DNA of 64,000 nt from G965267335 sp965267335 (GTDB lineage: Bacteria; Bacteroidota; Bacteroidia; Cytophagales; JAAEPT01): positions 3,348,001 through 3,412,000 of the forward strand of contig OZ253953.1 of assembly GCA_965267335.1 (NCBI GenBank), written 5' to 3'. The position numbers were made by a program, and so were the translations under genes. The notes beneath the pieces are model-generated. The model made no database searches, had not been told where the DNA came from, and was given only the letters and a program-made list of their open reading frames with translations. Positions 27,650-36,850 of this stretch are shown in pieces (positions within the stretch are counted from its first letter, which is position 1; each line of letters begins with the position of its first letter).

Positions 27650-28963
27650 ATGAAAAAAGTACTGTTTATTATAGTGGCTATTGCCACCACATTACCATCT
27701 ATCGCCCAAAATGATTCAACGAAATCGGAATATCCGGGATTAATATTTAAGGTTGGAGAAGGTAAAAAAGTAAAGCTTTCATTTACTAACCAAACCTGGC
27801 TACGCTATACAATCGTAAACCCCGGCACCACGGTTGATGGTGACCCTGTAGATAATATTTTTGATATTGGACTTCGAAGGACGCGAATAGTACTCTCAGG
27901 TTCTCCGTTTGACCGCACGCATTTCTTCGTTCAATTGGGAACAAACAATTTCAATTATATAGCACAAAGAAAATCTGACTTTTTCTTCCATGATGCGCTT
28001 GCGGATTATGAATTTGTCAAAGAAAAGTTCTTCTGGGGAGCAGGTCTTACAGCATGGGGTGGTTTTTCCAGGTTCTCCACTCCCTCTATAGGATCAATTA
28101 TGGGGGTAGATGCTCCGCTGTTTGCCCAGGCGACCAATGACGCCACCGATCAGTTTTTAAGAAAACTCAGCACATACATTAAGGGACGATTTAGAAATTT
28201 CACGTACAACCTTGCCGTGACCAAGCCAATGTCAATTTTTCAGTCCTCACAACTACAATCGATATCTGCAGCCTCTTCTTTTTCGCAAAAAGCACCGAAA
28301 GAACAATTCCACAGCTATGTTTACTACTCTTTCTTCGACAAAGAAGGAATGTCAACCCCATACTTCAAAGGTACTTACCATGGCAAGAAAAAAGTGTTTA
28401 ATATTGGAGCAGGATTCTTATATCAACCTGATGCTATGTGGAGAACCAACGTTGCCAATGATACTCTCTACGACCCAATAGCAATTTTTAGTATAGACGC
28501 CTATTACGACACACCGATTGGGGAAAATAAAGCACTTAGTATTTATGCTGCTTACTATAACTACAACTTCGGGCCAGGCTATATAAGAAATGTAGGGGCT
28601 ATGAACCCTGCAAATGGAAACTCGGATGCCAGTATCGTGAACGGAGCAGGAGCAGCTTATCCAATGATAGGCACAGGAAACATCGGATATTTTCAAGCCG
28701 GATATATGTATCCCGTAGGCTGTATCGACCTAATGCCGTATGGTGCCTTGATGCTAGCAGACTATGACCGGTTGGAAGAACCTATGATGTATTTTGATCT
28801 AGGAATGAATGTATTGATGAACAAGCACCGCTCTAAATTTACGCTAGCTATTCAAAATCGTCCGGTTTACACCTATGGCGTCACATTACCAGGAGTACCA
28901 GCTACCGGGACCCTTGATTCCCGTAAAAGTATTTTCATTCTACAATATCAAATCGCAATCTAG
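27650..28963 (+). CDS. Outer-membrane porin (OprO/OprP-like barrel)
   Basis: 437 residues with a signal peptide ending SIAQ. The rest has alternating beta-strand character and a polar strand pattern like phosphate-selective or short-chain porins, with KVKLSFTNQTWLRYTI early and FIGLQNRPVYTYGVTLPGV...FILQYQIAI at the end; the last residue is Ile, not the more usual aromatic. The nitrilase gene starts 12 bp downstream, suggesting an operon for uptake and hydrolysis of one small compound, but the substrate is unknown. Confidence 0.75.
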   Translation: MKKVLFIIVAIATTLPSIAQNDSTKSEYPGLIFKVGEGKKVKLSFTNQTWLRYTIVNPGTTVDGDPVDNIFDIGLRRTRIVLSGSPFDRTHFFVQLGTNNFNYIAQRKSDFFFHDALADYEFVKEKFFWGAGLTAWGGFSRFSTPSIGSIMGVDAPLFAQATNDATDQFLRKLSTYIKGRFRNFTYNLAVTKPMSIFQSSQLQSISAASSFSQKAPKEQFHSYVYYSFFDKEGMSTPYFKGTYHGKKKVFNIGAGFLYQPDAMWRTNVANDTLYDPIAIFSIDAYYDTPIGENKALSIYAAYYNYNFGPGYIRNVGAMNPANGNSDASIVNGAGAAYPMIGTGNIGYFQAGYMYPVGCIDLMPYGALMLADYDRLEEPMMYFDLGMNVLMNKHRSKFTLAIQNRPVYTYGVTLPGVPATGTLDSRKSIFILQYQIAI

Positions 28964-28975
28964 CGTTTTTGGGGT

Positions 28976-29923
28976 ATGGCAGAACTCAAAGTTGCAACAG
29001 CACAATTCGAACCAAAAGACGGAGACAAGGACTATAACTTTGTCATCATAGAATCACTAGTAGCCAAGGCTAAAAGCGATGGCGCTGAGGTAATTAGTTT
29101 CCATGAAATGTGCATCACTGCCTACACCTTTGTCAAAAATCTAAACAGACAAGAGGTACTTAATCTCGCTGAAAGGGTCCCTGATGGTCCGAGCACACTA
29201 AAACTTATATCCCTTGCTCAGAAGCACGAAATCACCATACTGGCCGGACTGGTTGAAAAGGAAGGTGATAACATTTACAATACATACATAGCTGTAGACC
29301 AAAACGGGTTTATTACCAAATACAGAAAGCTACACCCTTTCATTAGTAAGTATATGTCTGCTGGAAATGACTATGTGACATTTAGCATTAAAGATTGGAA
29401 GTGTAGTATACTAATTTGTTATGACAATAACGTCATAGAAAACGTCCGAGCCGTTTCGTTATTGGGAGCAGAGGTTATTTTTGCGCCTCATGTCACAGGC
29501 TGCACTCCTTCAAATATGCCGGGACGAGGCTTTGTAGATGATAGTTACTGGCAAAACAGAAAGGACGATCCTGAAACTCTTCGTGCTGAATTCAATGGAC
29601 CAAAAGGACGTGGTTGGTTGATGCGGTGGCTCCCCGCAAGAGCATATGACAATGGTGTCTATTATGTCTTCTCCAACCCGATTGGTTATGATGGGGAACA
29701 TCTAAAAAATGGTAATTCCATGATTCTCGACCCATATGGAGAATTACTAAGCGAAATCCAATCATTTGAAGACGATATCACCATCGCTACGCTAACAAAG
29801 GACAAGCTAGAATTATCTGGAGGCCACCGCTACAAGAATGCAAGAAGGCCCGAACTTTACAGAGACATCATTGGCAAACAACATACCTCAGACACTACTC
29901 CTGTTTGGTTGAAAGATGAATAA
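28976..29923 (+). CDS. Carbon-nitrogen hydrolase (nitrilase superfamily)
   Basis: 315 residues. The catalytic triad is E44 (FHEMC), K118 (KYRKLHPF) and C148 (ILICYDN), with the typical GAEVIFAPH and NPIGYDGEHLKNG strands after it. It hydrolyses an amide or nitrile, in the N-carbamoyl/aliphatic amidase branch; exact substrate not fixed. It follows the porin gene closely, and the porin may import the substrate. No signal peptide, so it is cytosolic. Confidence 0.9.
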   Translation: MAELKVATAQFEPKDGDKDYNFVIIESLVAKAKSDGAEVISFHEMCITAYTFVKNLNRQEVLNLAERVPDGPSTLKLISLAQKHEITILAGLVEKEGDNIYNTYIAVDQNGFITKYRKLHPFISKYMSAGNDYVTFSIKDWKCSILICYDNNVIENVRAVSLLGAEVIFAPHVTGCTPSNMPGRGFVDDSYWQNRKDDPETLRAEFNGPKGRGWLMRWLPARAYDNGVYYVFSNPIGYDGEHLKNGNSMILDPYGELLSEIQSFEDDITIATLTKDKLELSGGHRYKNARRPELYRDIIGKQHTSDTTPVWLKDE

Positions 29924-29960
29924 GGTAATTTATGGATATCAACTTTGACCGCTGAAAAAA

Positions 29961-30605
29961 ACCCCAAATCGACATTCCTTGTTCGGTGTTCGTTATTAAC
30001 TTCTTGATTTAAGAATATCAAATATTGAACAAGGATTTATGAATGTTAACCCCAACCAATTCCCAAATCGACATTCCTTATTCAGTATTCAACACTAAAC
30101 TTCTTGATTTAAGAATATCGAATAACCAACAAGGATTTATGAATATTGAACCAAAATCAATTCCTAAATCAATATTCCTTGTTCGGTCTTCGTTATTAAC
30201 TTTTTCGATCTTAGATTATCGAATAACCAACACGTATTTATGAATGTTGACTCCAAACATAATTCTCAAATCAGTATTCCTTGTTCGGTGTTCATTATTG
30301 ACTTTTCGATCTTAGAATATCGAATAACCAACAAGGATTTGTGAATATTGCCCCAAACACAATTCCTAAATCAATATTCCTTGTTCGGTGTTCATCATTA
30401 AACTTTTTGATTTAAGAATATCGAATAACCAACAAGGATTTATGAATTTTGACTCCAAACACAATTCCCAAATCAATATTCCTTGTTCGGTGTTCATCAT
30501 TAAACTTTTTGATTTAAGAATATCGAATAACCAACAAGGATTTATGAATTTTGACTCCAAACACAATTCCCAAATCAATATTCCTTGTTCGGTCTTCGTT
30601 ATCAA
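29961..30605. repeat. Tandem array of about seven ~101-bp repeats (array 1)
   Basis: Units begin near the shared CCTTGTTCGGT motif at 29977, 30076 (CCTTATTCAGT), 30177, 30279, 30379, 30481 and 30583, spacing 99-102 bp; the last is truncated. Each carries an imperfect inverted repeat: CCTTGTT.GGT..TCG.TATT on the left and its complement (GAATA.CGAATAACCAACAAGG) on the right, so a unit could form a hairpin or cruciform. There are no spacers, so it is not CRISPR. Short ORFs within are by-products of a near-102-bp, codon-multiple period. Confidence 0.85.
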
Positions 30606-30650
30606 CCTACATACCAGGAACATTGTATAAGGTTTAGAACTAATGTTCCA

Positions 30651-31022
30651 TTAATTATAAGTAAGCTTCAGATTCTTTTTAGCGGTTTCCGCACTTTTGA
30701 CAAAAATCGCAATAAGTTCATTGCATTCGTTTAATGCTGCATCAAGTTTGGGTTTGTGCTCAAATAAATCAGCACGCTTGATCAGTTTTAAACATATATA
30801 TGTTTCTCTTAATTCCTTTGAAACAACCTTTATTTTGTGAATAAAGTCTTTCCTTGACTCTCCACTTTGGGCTTCACCGTAATTCAAAGAAACTGAAGTG
30901 CCTGATCTCACCAATTGACCACCCAGGTGATTGCCAGCTTTTGACTTGTCTAGCCCGTTAACAATCTCAATTATTAAAACAGAGAAATTAACTAACCTAT
31001 CTTCCAAATCGAACTTATTCAT
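30651..31022 (-). CDS. Four-helix-bundle protein (S23/IVP-like)
   Basis: 123 residues, all helical. LGGQLVRSGTSVSLNYGEAQSGESRKDFIHKIKVVSKELRETYICLKL matches the four-helix-bundle family first seen as the protein encoded in 23S rRNA intervening sequences and related to the DGR accessory protein Avd. No rRNA gene and no reverse transcriptase are present in the window. It is flanked on both sides by arrays of the same ~101-bp repeat in one orientation, which suggests the gene and repeats are one unit or share a mobility mechanism (inference). Confidence 0.85.
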   Translation of the reverse strand: MNKFDLEDRLVNFSVLIIEIVNGLDKSKAGNHLGGQLVRSGTSVSLNYGEAQSGESRKDFIHKIKVVSKELRETYICLKLIKRADLFEHKPKLDAALNECNELIAIFVKSAETAKKNLKLTYN

Positions 31023-31117
31023 ATTTTTCCTTACTTAAATGAACACCCAATTTATTCACTTCATGTTCAAAATATAATTTAATGGATAAGATCTTTTTTG
31101 AAGCCTAAGAGCCCTTA

Positions 31118-31508
31118 TTTCATATTCGTTATTCCTTGTTCGGTATTCGTTATTGACTTTTCGATCTTAGAATATCGAATAACCAACAAGGATTTATGAA
31201 TGTTGAACCAAAATCAATTCCCAAATCGACATTCCTTGTCCGGTGTTCATTCTTAACTTTTTCGATCTAGGAATATCGAATACGGAACAAGGATTTATGA
31301 ATTTTGACTCCAAACACAATTCCCAAATCAATATTCCTTGTCCGGTGTTCGTTATTAACTTTTTCGATCTTAGATTATCGAATAACCAACAAGGATTTAT
31401 GAATTTTGAACCAAAATCAATTCCCAAATCGACATTCCTTGTCCGGTGTTCGTTATTAACTTCTTGATTTATGAATATCGTATAACCAACAAGGATTTAT
31501 GAATATTA
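31118..31508. repeat. Tandem array of about four ~101-bp repeats (array 2)
   Basis: The same unit as array 1 in the same orientation, with CCTTGT(T/C)CGGT anchors at 31134, 31234, 31336 and 31437 (spacing 100-102). It ends just before the gap terminator. It flanks the four-helix-bundle gene on its upstream side. Confidence 0.85.
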
Positions 31509-31514
31509 CGCAAC

Positions 31515-31546
31515 AAAAAACCCCGAAAGCTTTCGCTCCGGGGTTT
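31515..31546 (-). terminator. gap terminator
   Basis: A GC-rich stem AAACCCC/GGGGTTT (31518-31524 with 31540-31546) is followed, on the minus strand, by a T run; it lies 22 bp after the gap stop codon. Confidence 0.8.
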
Positions 31547-31567
31547 CCAATATATCTCTTATTATTC

Positions 31568-32569
31568 TTATTTCTTAGAATCCATATACTGGATTAGGTC
31601 AACAACTTTGTTGGAGTAACCCCACTCGTTGTCATACCATGAAACAATCTTAACGAATTTATCGCTAAGTTGAATACCAGCTCCAGCATCAAAAATTGAA
31701 GTTCGAGGATCACCGATGAAGTCGTTAGAAACAACAGCATCTTCCGTATATCCAAGAACACCTTTCATAGCTCCTTCAGAAGCCGCCTTCATCGCTTTCT
31801 TTATATCATCATATGAAGCAGGCTTTTCCAGCTTTACAGTAAGATCAACAACTGAGACATCAGGAGTAGGAACTCTGAATGCCATACCTGTCAGTTTACC
31901 ATTCAATTCAGGAATTACTTTACCTACTGCTTTTGCAGCTCCAGTTGAGGATGGAATTATGTTTTGAGAAGCACCTCGTCCACCTCTCCAGTCTTTCGCT
32001 GAAGGACCATCAACAGTCTTTTGAGTCGCAGTAGTTGCGTGTACTGTTGTCATCAAGCCTTCTTCTATTCCCCAGTTATCATCGATAACCTTAGCAATAG
32101 GAGCCAGACAGTTAGTGGTACAAGAAGCATTGGATACGAAGTTCATATCGTTTGTGTACTTATCCTGATTCACACCCATTACGAACATTGGAGTATCGTC
32201 TTTTGAAGGACCGGTCATCACAACTTTCTTAGCACCAGCATTAATGTGACCTTGTGCAGTTTCTTTTGTTAAGAAGATACCTGTAGCTTCTGCTACATAA
32301 TCAGCTCCAACATCTCCCCATGCAAGGTTGTTAGGGTCTTTCTCGGAAGTCACTCTAACTTCTCTACCATTTACGATAAGGTTACCATTGCTAACTGATA
32401 CTTCACCGTCAAAAATTCCGTGAGTAGAGTCATACTTTAGCATATACGCGATGTAGTCCACATCGATAAGGTCGTTAATTGCTACTACTTGAACATCGTC
32501 TCTGGCTTCGCAAGCTCTGAACACTAATCGTCCAATTCTACCGAAACCGTTAATTCCAATATTGATCAT
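31568..32569 (-). CDS. gap: Glyceraldehyde-3-phosphate dehydrogenase
   Basis: 333 residues, full length. It starts MINIGINGFGRIGRLV, the Rossmann nucleotide-binding motif; D33 (IND) favours NAD. The active-site Cys150 (SNASCTTNCLAP) and H177 (TVHATT) are in place. It converts glyceraldehyde-3-phosphate to 1,3-bisphosphoglycerate in glycolysis/gluconeogenesis, in the cytosol. It is monocistronic, with its own promoter and terminator. Confidence 0.97.
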   Translation of the reverse strand: MINIGINGFGRIGRLVFRACEARDDVQVVAINDLIDVDYIAYMLKYDSTHGIFDGEVSVSNGNLIVNGREVRVTSEKDPNNLAWGDVGADYVAEATGIFLTKETAQGHINAGAKKVVMTGPSKDDTPMFVMGVNQDKYTNDMNFVSNASCTTNCLAPIAKVIDDNWGIEEGLMTTVHATTATQKTVDGPSAKDWRGGRGASQNIIPSSTGAAKAVGKVIPELNGKLTGMAFRVPTPDVSVVDLTVKLEKPASYDDIKKAMKAASEGAMKGVLGYTEDAVVSNDFIGDPRTSIFDAGAGIQLSDKFVKIVSWYDNEWGYSNKVVDLIQYMDSKK

Positions 32570-32630
32570 GATTTAAATTAGTTTTTATAAACGTAGATTC
32601 TTTAATTCTCGGGTACTGTAAAAACAGGGG

Positions 32631-32662
32631 CAAACATACGACAAGTTCCCCCTAATGTCAAA
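32631..32662 (-). promoter_or_regulatory. gap promoter, Bacteroidota sigma-type
   Basis: On the minus strand TATGTTTG (complement of 32631-32638; -7 consensus TAnnTTTG) is 20 bp from TTTG (complement of 32659-32662; -33 box). It is 61 bp upstream of the start codon. Spacing and motif match the known Bacteroidota consensus. Confidence 0.7.
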
Positions 32663-32970
32663 AATTTTCATTTTAATGTCCCGTTAAGCTTTGGTAAAGA
32701 AAATCAACCTAAAATGAATACTATATATTCACACCAAAAACCAATTCCTACCCATATCCAATTACCTTTCAAATTATTAGTCACTCTTTCTTATTTCTAG
32801 CGAGACTAATTCCAATCAGGGCTATCACGCCTTTATAAAACGAGGCATGGGTAAGAAACATCCCCAGGTTTCAACAATATTTATCATCAAAAAAATTAAG
32901 AATATATTGTTCTTTTGCTTTATAGGTTATTTTAAATATTTTTACTCCTACCATAAAACCTTATTGTACA
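32663..32970. other. Intergenic region between divergent gap and T9SS gene
   Basis: AT-rich sequence of just over 300 bp in which I see no ORF, RNA or repeat. It presumably carries the promoter for the gene at 32971, but no clear TAnnTTTG box was found. Confidence 0.4.
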
Positions 32971-34392
32971 ATGAAATACCTTACTTTACTACTCGCTTTT
33001 ACAACATCAGCATTCATCAATCATAACCTTAACGCGCAATGCACACCAACCGACTGTTCTGCATCTTTACCTAATTACGGAGGTATATGCGACAGTAGTA
33101 TTGCAAATGCTGTAGTCAATCAAAGCTATGATGACTTCGAAAGCTTTCACACAACAACCGCTTGTTTTGACATAGGAGTATTTATTCCTGCATTTGCTGG
33201 CACATATGCCAGAATAGACCAGGTTCACAGTTTTAGCTTTAGCGGACTACCCAATGGGGTCTCAGGAGGAACCAATATGCCCACATATACCTCTCCTGCC
33301 AATGGATGTTTTTCCTTTTCTGGTACACCAACCGAGATAGGCGTATTTGCGGTGTCCGCAGATTTCCTCGCAGATGTAACGGTAACAAATTCAGCCTGCA
33401 CACCATTCTTTACACAAAGCAATAATGATATTAGCTTTCCTTTACAATTCATTGTACTACCCGATCCCAGCTTTACAATTCCTGCTACGGACTTCTGTAT
33501 AGATGATGCTTCAGTCAATTTGACTATAACAGGAACTTCTGGTGGCACCTTTTCAGGACCTGGAGTTAGCGGGACTACATTTGATCCTGCAGTTGCTGGA
33601 AGTGGTGCACATACGATATGGTATGTTGTATCAGCTCAGGAGGGCGCAGCTGTTGAGGCTGCTTCAGACAGTTCCTTTGTATTGGTTAATGTATCCGATC
33701 CTACAATTGATGCTGGTATTGATGCCGAAATATGTGTTGGTAACTCCGTAACATTGACAGCCACTAATGCAGGCTGCACACCATCGTGGGATAACTCAGT
33801 GGCCAATGGGGTCGCATTTGAGCCTCCTCTTGGCTCTAATGATTACACCGTTACATGTACAATCGGGAGTTGTACTGATACAGACGACATTAACATCACC
33901 GTTCATGACACAGCAACCATAAATGGTGTCGTAACCGATGAAAATACAGGAAACGATGGTAGCATAGATATAACTGCAACTGAGGGTAATTCACCTTATA
34001 CCTATGACTGGGGAGCACATGGTACGTCTGAAGATTTATCAGGACTAGCTGCCGGTGATTATACTGTAACAGTAACAACAGCAAATAACTGCACAAGCAG
34101 TAAGACCTTTACAGTTGATGTATTAGCGTCTAATCTTCCTATTGAAGATATGAACCTAAAAATATATCCTAACCCTGCTTCCGATGTAATTAATATATCT
34201 GGTGACCTGCTTGGCAACTACAACGTTAAAATCATTAATATCCATGGACAAATAGTTCTGTCAACTGATACTAAATTTGTCGATGATGTGGCTGAGTTAA
34301 ATGTTTCGTCCATTGAGACCGGAACCTATCAATTGATTCTGACTGAGGCAGACTCCGGTGATGAGTATGTGCTGTCTTTAATAGTTGAATAG
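32971..34392 (+). CDS. Secreted SprB-repeat protein with T9SS sorting tail
   Basis: 473 residues with a signal peptide ending LNAQ. The middle has Ig/PKD-type beta domains, and about residues 315-380 form a SprB-like repeat (TINGVVTDENTGNDGSIDITATEGNSPYTYDW...GLAAGDYTVTVT). The tail LKIYPNPASDVINISGDLL...YQLILTEADSGDEYVLSLIVE is a type A Por secretion domain. SprB repeats occur in surface adhesins of gliding Bacteroidota, so adhesion is the likely role. A terminator follows. Confidence 0.8.
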   Translation: MKYLTLLLAFTTSAFINHNLNAQCTPTDCSASLPNYGGICDSSIANAVVNQSYDDFESFHTTTACFDIGVFIPAFAGTYARIDQVHSFSFSGLPNGVSGGTNMPTYTSPANGCFSFSGTPTEIGVFAVSADFLADVTVTNSACTPFFTQSNNDISFPLQFIVLPDPSFTIPATDFCIDDASVNLTITGTSGGTFSGPGVSGTTFDPAVAGSGAHTIWYVVSAQEGAAVEAASDSSFVLVNVSDPTIDAGIDAEICVGNSVTLTATNAGCTPSWDNSVANGVAFEPPLGSNDYTVTCTIGSCTDTDDINITVHDTATINGVVTDENTGNDGSIDITATEGNSPYTYDWGAHGTSEDLSGLAAGDYTVTVTTANNCTSSKTFTVDVLASNLPIEDMNLKIYPNPASDVINISGDLLGNYNVKIINIHGQIVLSTDTKFVDDVAELNVSSIETGTYQLILTEADSGDEYVLSLIVE

Positions 34393-34414
34393 AAAAATCG
34401 ACAAAAAAATAAAT

Positions 34415-34445
34415 AAAGCCAATCTGTTATGGGTTGGCTTTTTTT
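34415..34445 (+). terminator. Intrinsic terminator
   Basis: A 6-8 bp stem (AGCCAA at 34417-34422 with TTGGCT at 34434-34439) is followed by seven T, just after the SprB-repeat gene. Confidence 0.75.
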
Positions 34446-34597
34446 GTCTTGTGGACTTAAGTTGTGTCCGTTATGCGACTCAATAAGGCTATTACAAGAT
34501 TTATAAACCCGCTTGAAATCACAGACAAAAAGCAAATTATATTACAATTAGCACGCAATTTGTTATACTACAATATATTAACTGAAACCTTACTCTT

Positions 34598-36346
34598 ATG
34601 AAAATCCTGGCTGCACTATTCGCCTTCTTATTACCACTAATCACACACGCCCAATCTCTGATGATCGAAGACTTTGAGGATGGAAACACAGAAAATAATC
34701 TGGGAGGGTACTGGTATGATTTCAATGATAACGATAATGGTGGAAAAACAACTATTTCTCCAACCAACTGGCAACAGGAATCCTTTATTACTAGCGGTGG
34801 ATATAAATCAAAAGGGATGTTCAAAGTAAATGTCCAACTGGAGAAAGGTAACTATCAGTGGGATCCCTATCACTGCTTTGCAATGAGTATCCCTAATACG
34901 CGCCTTAACCCTAAAGATTATGCAGGTATTACTTATTGGCACAAGGGAGTAGCTCATACCTTCAGAGTCGATACTCCTGAAATAACGGACTATGACTATT
35001 ACCTTATTGACATACCTGCAAGCGAGGACTGGACGCTTGTCACCATAGATTTTTCTATCCTGAGTCAGGAAGGATGGGGCAGAAAAGAACCCCTGAACCT
35101 TGATAATGCCGTAAAGTTCATTTGGAACCTGAGAAAACAGTCCGGTGACTTTCAAATTGATGAAATCAAATATGTCAAGGAGATTACCTATGAGAAGGAA
35201 AATAACATGGAGATCAGGGCTGCGGAAATACCCGATCTCGAACCAATTGAAGGAGATGTAAATTCCAAACTCAATACGCTCTCTAAAAAATACCTAACGA
35301 AAGGCCTTAACTTCAATAACTGGGGCGAAGTGTCAAAAATAACTTCTCCTGACCCAAAAACATGGAAATTCAATGAGGCGTCAGTAAAGAAGCAAGCAGA
35401 CCAGGGGCTGTTGGGAGTACGACTTCCCATTGACCTGGATTTATATATCATTGGAAGAACAGCTGTGCTTAATGGTGAAAAGAAATCTGTTCGACTGGAA
35501 CCAAGGTTGTTTACCATACTTGACTCCATGAATGCCTGGACCAAAAAATACAATCTCTCCCTGACCATTGACTTTCATGCCTATGATGGAACATATAACC
35601 GTGCCAACTCCAAGTCTCCAACATATAAGCGCGTAGTGTCTGCAATCTGGAAAAGAGTCGCTGAACACTATATTGATGAAAAAAGAGAAGATCTTTTCTT
35701 CGAATTGACCAATGAACCAAACCTTTCTTTACCCGATGGTGAAAAAATTGACCAAGCTGACTGGAGATCGCTGGCACAGCAAATGATTGACTCTATCAGG
35801 ACCGTGGATAAAACAAGGCCAATTATTTTCGGAGATGTAGAGTGGTACAGTCTGGATATGTTGATTCAGAGTGAGCCTTTTGAAGATGAAAATATCATTT
35901 ACTGTTTCCATATGTACGACCCGTTCATATTCACACACCAGGGTGCATCATGGGCTAATATGGGAACCACTAAAAATGTACCCTTCCCATATGATGAAGA
36001 TAGGTGGTCGACTGAGTACAGAACCTATGGGATACAGAAAGGCACCCCACAATGGATCAAAGATCAGTTTCACAACTATTACAAGACGGGAAATAAAAAC
36101 CACATCAAAAACAGGCTGATCAAAGTGAAGAACTGGGCATACAGATATAAAGTACCATTGATTTGTAATGAATGGGGGGCATACTCCAGAAGTGCGAAAA
36201 TTGAAGATCTCAATGCTTATTTCAAGACTATGGGAGAAATCTTCCAGGAGCTTGACATTTCGTGGCAAGTGTGGTTTGGTATCATGGATAATGACTACAA
36301 TCTGTTACCCGGTATGGCAGAGGCGCTCGATTTGAAGAAGAAATAA
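34598..36346 (+). CDS. GH5 family endo-glycosidase with N-terminal CBM-like domain, secreted
   Basis: 582 residues with a signal peptide ending THAQ. Residues about 20-195 form a CBM11/CIA30-like beta-sandwich (EDFEDGNTENNLGGYWYDFND...), and the catalytic TIM barrel covers about 230-575. E373 in FFELTNEPN is the acid/base and E525 in LICNEWGAYS the nucleophile, as in GH5. The substrate is probably a beta-glucan or mannan; the subfamily cannot be set. It lacks an obvious T9SS tail, ending DLKKK. Confidence 0.85.
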   Translation: MKILAALFAFLLPLITHAQSLMIEDFEDGNTENNLGGYWYDFNDNDNGGKTTISPTNWQQESFITSGGYKSKGMFKVNVQLEKGNYQWDPYHCFAMSIPNTRLNPKDYAGITYWHKGVAHTFRVDTPEITDYDYYLIDIPASEDWTLVTIDFSILSQEGWGRKEPLNLDNAVKFIWNLRKQSGDFQIDEIKYVKEITYEKENNMEIRAAEIPDLEPIEGDVNSKLNTLSKKYLTKGLNFNNWGEVSKITSPDPKTWKFNEASVKKQADQGLLGVRLPIDLDLYIIGRTAVLNGEKKSVRLEPRLFTILDSMNAWTKKYNLSLTIDFHAYDGTYNRANSKSPTYKRVVSAIWKRVAEHYIDEKREDLFFELTNEPNLSLPDGEKIDQADWRSLAQQMIDSIRTVDKTRPIIFGDVEWYSLDMLIQSEPFEDENIIYCFHMYDPFIFTHQGASWANMGTTKNVPFPYDEDRWSTEYRTYGIQKGTPQWIKDQFHNYYKTGNKNHIKNRLIKVKNWAYRYKVPLICNEWGAYSRSAKIEDLNAYFKTMGEIFQELDISWQVWFGIMDNDYNLLPGMAEALDLKKK

Positions 36347-36505
36347 TGAGGACAGAAAAACAGGCCCGGTTGATTTTGTAATAAATGGGGTATTTATTGT
36401 AATTCTGTTGTGTGAATTCACGACCAATAAAGGACTGTATACAAACAAATTAACTTTTGTTGCATAAAAAATAACAGACAAAGCGGTAACTTTTTTTTCA
36501 ATTGC

Positions 36506-36536
36506 TTTGGAATAATAATGGGGTCATCTATATTTG
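36506..36536 (+). promoter_or_regulatory. tRNA-Glu promoter
   Basis: TTTG (36506-36509), a 19-bp spacer and TATATTTG (36529-36536) exactly fit the Bacteroidota -33/-7 consensus, 17 bp before the tRNA. Confidence 0.8.
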
Positions 36537-36553
36537 CACCTCCATTTAACAAT

Positions 36554-36625
36554 GGCCCGTTCGTCTAGGGGTTAGGACGCCAGGTTTTCATCCTGGAAAC
36601 AGGGGTTCGATTCCCCTACGGGCTA
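36554..36625 (+). tRNA. tRNA-Glu (anticodon TTC)
   Basis: 72 nt. The acceptor stem GGCCCGT pairs with ACGGGCT (a G-T wobble at the first pair); the D-arm, the anticodon stem CCAGG/CCTGG with loop TTTTCAT (anticodon TTC) and the T-arm AGGGG-TTCGATT-CCCCT are all intact. CCA is not encoded. Confidence 0.95.
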
Positions 36626-36628
36626 CTG

Positions 36629-36667
36629 AAAAGAGAAACAAATTGATTTTGTTTCTCTTTTTTTATT
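36629..36667 (+). terminator. Terminator after tRNA-Glu
   Basis: A long hairpin, AAAGAGAAACAAA-loop-TTTTGTTTCTCTTT, followed by a T run, directly downstream of the tRNA. Confidence 0.85.
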
Positions 36668-36850
36668 TTGATCCCGTCCTTCAACCACAATTATCAGATT
36701 CTGACATCAACGTAAGATTTGTTAACCATTTCAAGAACCGACCGATAAAAGAATTACCCAATCTCACATTTTTTCTATTCCAAATAATCCAGATTGCACC
36801 CTCCTCCGTATATACCACTCAACAAAACTTCAAACGACTAAAAATTTATT

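Noticed and set aside
30366..30630. Small ORFs on both strands in repeat arrays
   Set aside because: They arise because the repeat length is a multiple of three; they are made only of repeat units and have no start signals.
30651..31022. Diversity-generating retroelement
   Set aside because: The Avd-like relation alone is not enough; there is no reverse transcriptase and no template/variable repeat pair in the window.
29961..31508. CRISPR array
   Set aside because: Units are about 101 bp with no unique spacers, and no cas gene is present.
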